64,000 nt of DNA from an uncultured Flavobacteriaceae bacterium (GTDB lineage Bacteria; Bacteroidota; Bacteroidia; Flavobacteriales; Flavobacteriaceae). Each line of letters starts with the position of its first letter. The first letter of the stretch is position 1. Below, piece after piece: positions 63,375 to 64,000 of this stretch. The notes under the pieces were generated by a model, which was given only the letters and a program-made list of their open reading frames with translations, did not search any database and was not told the origin of the DNA. The position numbers were made by a program, and so were the translations under genes. The stretch is taken from assembly GCA_947494715.1 (NCBI GenBank), contig CANLWG010000001.1:62001-126000 (forward strand), given 5' to 3'.

Positions 63375-64000
63375 GGATTTCGATTTATTTTCCCAACGAC
63401 TTTCAAAAATAAAAAATCTACCCTTACCGGGTGAAGCCTCCCATTTTAAAATGGCTCCTGAAACAAGGATTAAACTAATGCAGGAAGCAAGACAAAAAGG
63501 GAGAAATCCAAAAAGAGCTGCGGTAATGGCCTTGTTCTATCCAGATATTAATGCCTTGGCACACATACTTCTAATCCTTAGAAAGGCCCATCCCAAGGAT
63601 GTACACTCGGGGCAAGTAGGTTTTCCCGGCGGTCAATCAGAGCAGGGCGACACGGATTTAAGGGAAACGGCCTTAAGGGAAACCCATGAGGAAGTAGGTA
63701 TTCCATCTGCAGAAATTAGAATTGTAAGATCGTTGAGCGAGATTTACATACCTCCCAGTAACTTTGAAGTACGGCCCTACGTAGGTCTTTATCAAAATAG
63801 AAAGCCTTTATTTACGCCGCAGCAATCCGAGGTTGAAGCCTTGGTGGAGGTTCCGGTAGCCGATTTTATGGACGATTCCAAAATTTTCATGCAAAAGCTC
63901 AGTACTTCGTATGCTGTAAATATTGATGTACCAGCCTTTAATTTAAATGGTTACACCGTTTGGGGCGCCACGGCCATGATGTTAAGTGAGATCAAGGAGT
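63373..64000 (+). CDS. CoA pyrophosphatase-like Nudix hydrolase (partial, runs off the window)
   Basis: About 209 codons are visible from the ATG at 63373. The UPF0035/NuCoA signature (HILLILRKAHPKDVHSGQ followed by VGFPGG) and the Nudix box end RETALRETHEEVGI are present; these mark NudL-type enzymes that cleave CoA and its derivatives to 4'-phosphopantetheine and 3',5'-ADP. The N-terminus FDLFSQRLSKIKNLPLPGEA is well formed. Continues past base 64000. Confidence 0.9.
   Translation, partial: MDFDLFSQRLSKIKNLPLPGEASHFKMAPETRIKLMQEARQKGRNPKRAAVMALFYPDINALAHILLILRKAHPKDVHSGQVGFPGGQSEQGDTDLRETALRETHEEVGIPSAEIRIVRSLSEIYIPPSNFEVRPYVGLYQNRKPLFTPQQSEVEALVEVPVADFMDDSKIFMQKLSTSYAVNIDVPAFNLNGYTVWGATAMMLSEIKE

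Overview
The window is a contiguous piece of chromosome from a member of the Flavobacteriaceae (Bacteroidota), most likely marine. The evidence is the gene set: bshC, guaA followed by a LysM/periplasmic-binding protein, DUF922, a long YidC, FAS1 lipoproteins, a sulfatase, PVC-type CxxCH cytochromes and a GMC oxidoreductase with its small subunit. Promoters show the Bacteroidota -7 box TAnnTTTG, and lipoproteins carry acidic residues after the lipobox cysteine. I cannot name the genus. I found no rRNA, tRNA, CRISPR array, transposase, integrase or phage gene; the region looks like ordinary chromosome with accessory patches.

Layout. 1-2732: the end of ftsY, then a tight operon of two DUF1538 membrane proteins, a divergent PII-like protein and a two-CBS protein. 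This is the best candidate for an undescribed system (a membrane complex gated by nucleotide-sensing proteins). 2916-11432: accessory single genes (methyltransferase, serine hydrolase, large secreted zincin-like protein, DUF1330, DUF1349, sulfatase, DUF4440). 11710-18818: rimO, then a sugar-linked set (SMP-30-like lactonase, MoaF-like protein, CxxCH cytochrome with HEAT-like repeats, Tat-exported sugar isomerase). 18879-28288: MutS-like ATPase without mismatch-binding domains, M14 carboxypeptidase, bshC, an FMN-binding protein, a gap with three plus-strand hairpins, GH65, SIMPL. 28367-38567: housekeeping run with guaA, LysM protein, OsmC, DUF922, a hydroxypyruvate-isomerase-like protein, DUF3820, pyrG, yidC and a basic DUF6515-type protein. 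38849-44378: three tandem FAS1 lipoproteins with ten FAS1 domains in total; the two large ones share a 42-bp upstream element. 44674-52696: mnmA, nitronate monooxygenase, GMC oxidoreductase with its subunit 3, and a second CxxCH cytochrome. 52965-55030: small exported protein overlapping pirin tail to tail, then an NAD-dependent epimerase. 55094-61206: tightly coupled minus-strand operon SpoIIM, membrane protein, DUF4129, DUF4350, MoxR, DUF58, divergent from RDD and TRIC/YicG-like genes. 62661-64000: cyclophilin lipoprotein and a CoA-pyrophosphatase-type Nudix gene whose start codons overlap head to head.

How genes may work together (inference): the GMC oxidoreductase has the C-x5-C-x3-C pattern of bacterial FAD-glucose dehydrogenases that hold a [3Fe-4S] cluster, so with subunit 3 and a CxxCH cytochrome it may oxidise sugars in the periplasm; the TIM-barrel isomerases, lactonase-like protein, sulfatase and GH65 fit processing of marine polysaccharide fragments. 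The MoxR operon probably assembles or regulates an envelope complex. All identifications rest on reading motifs and domain patterns by eye; no database search was run.
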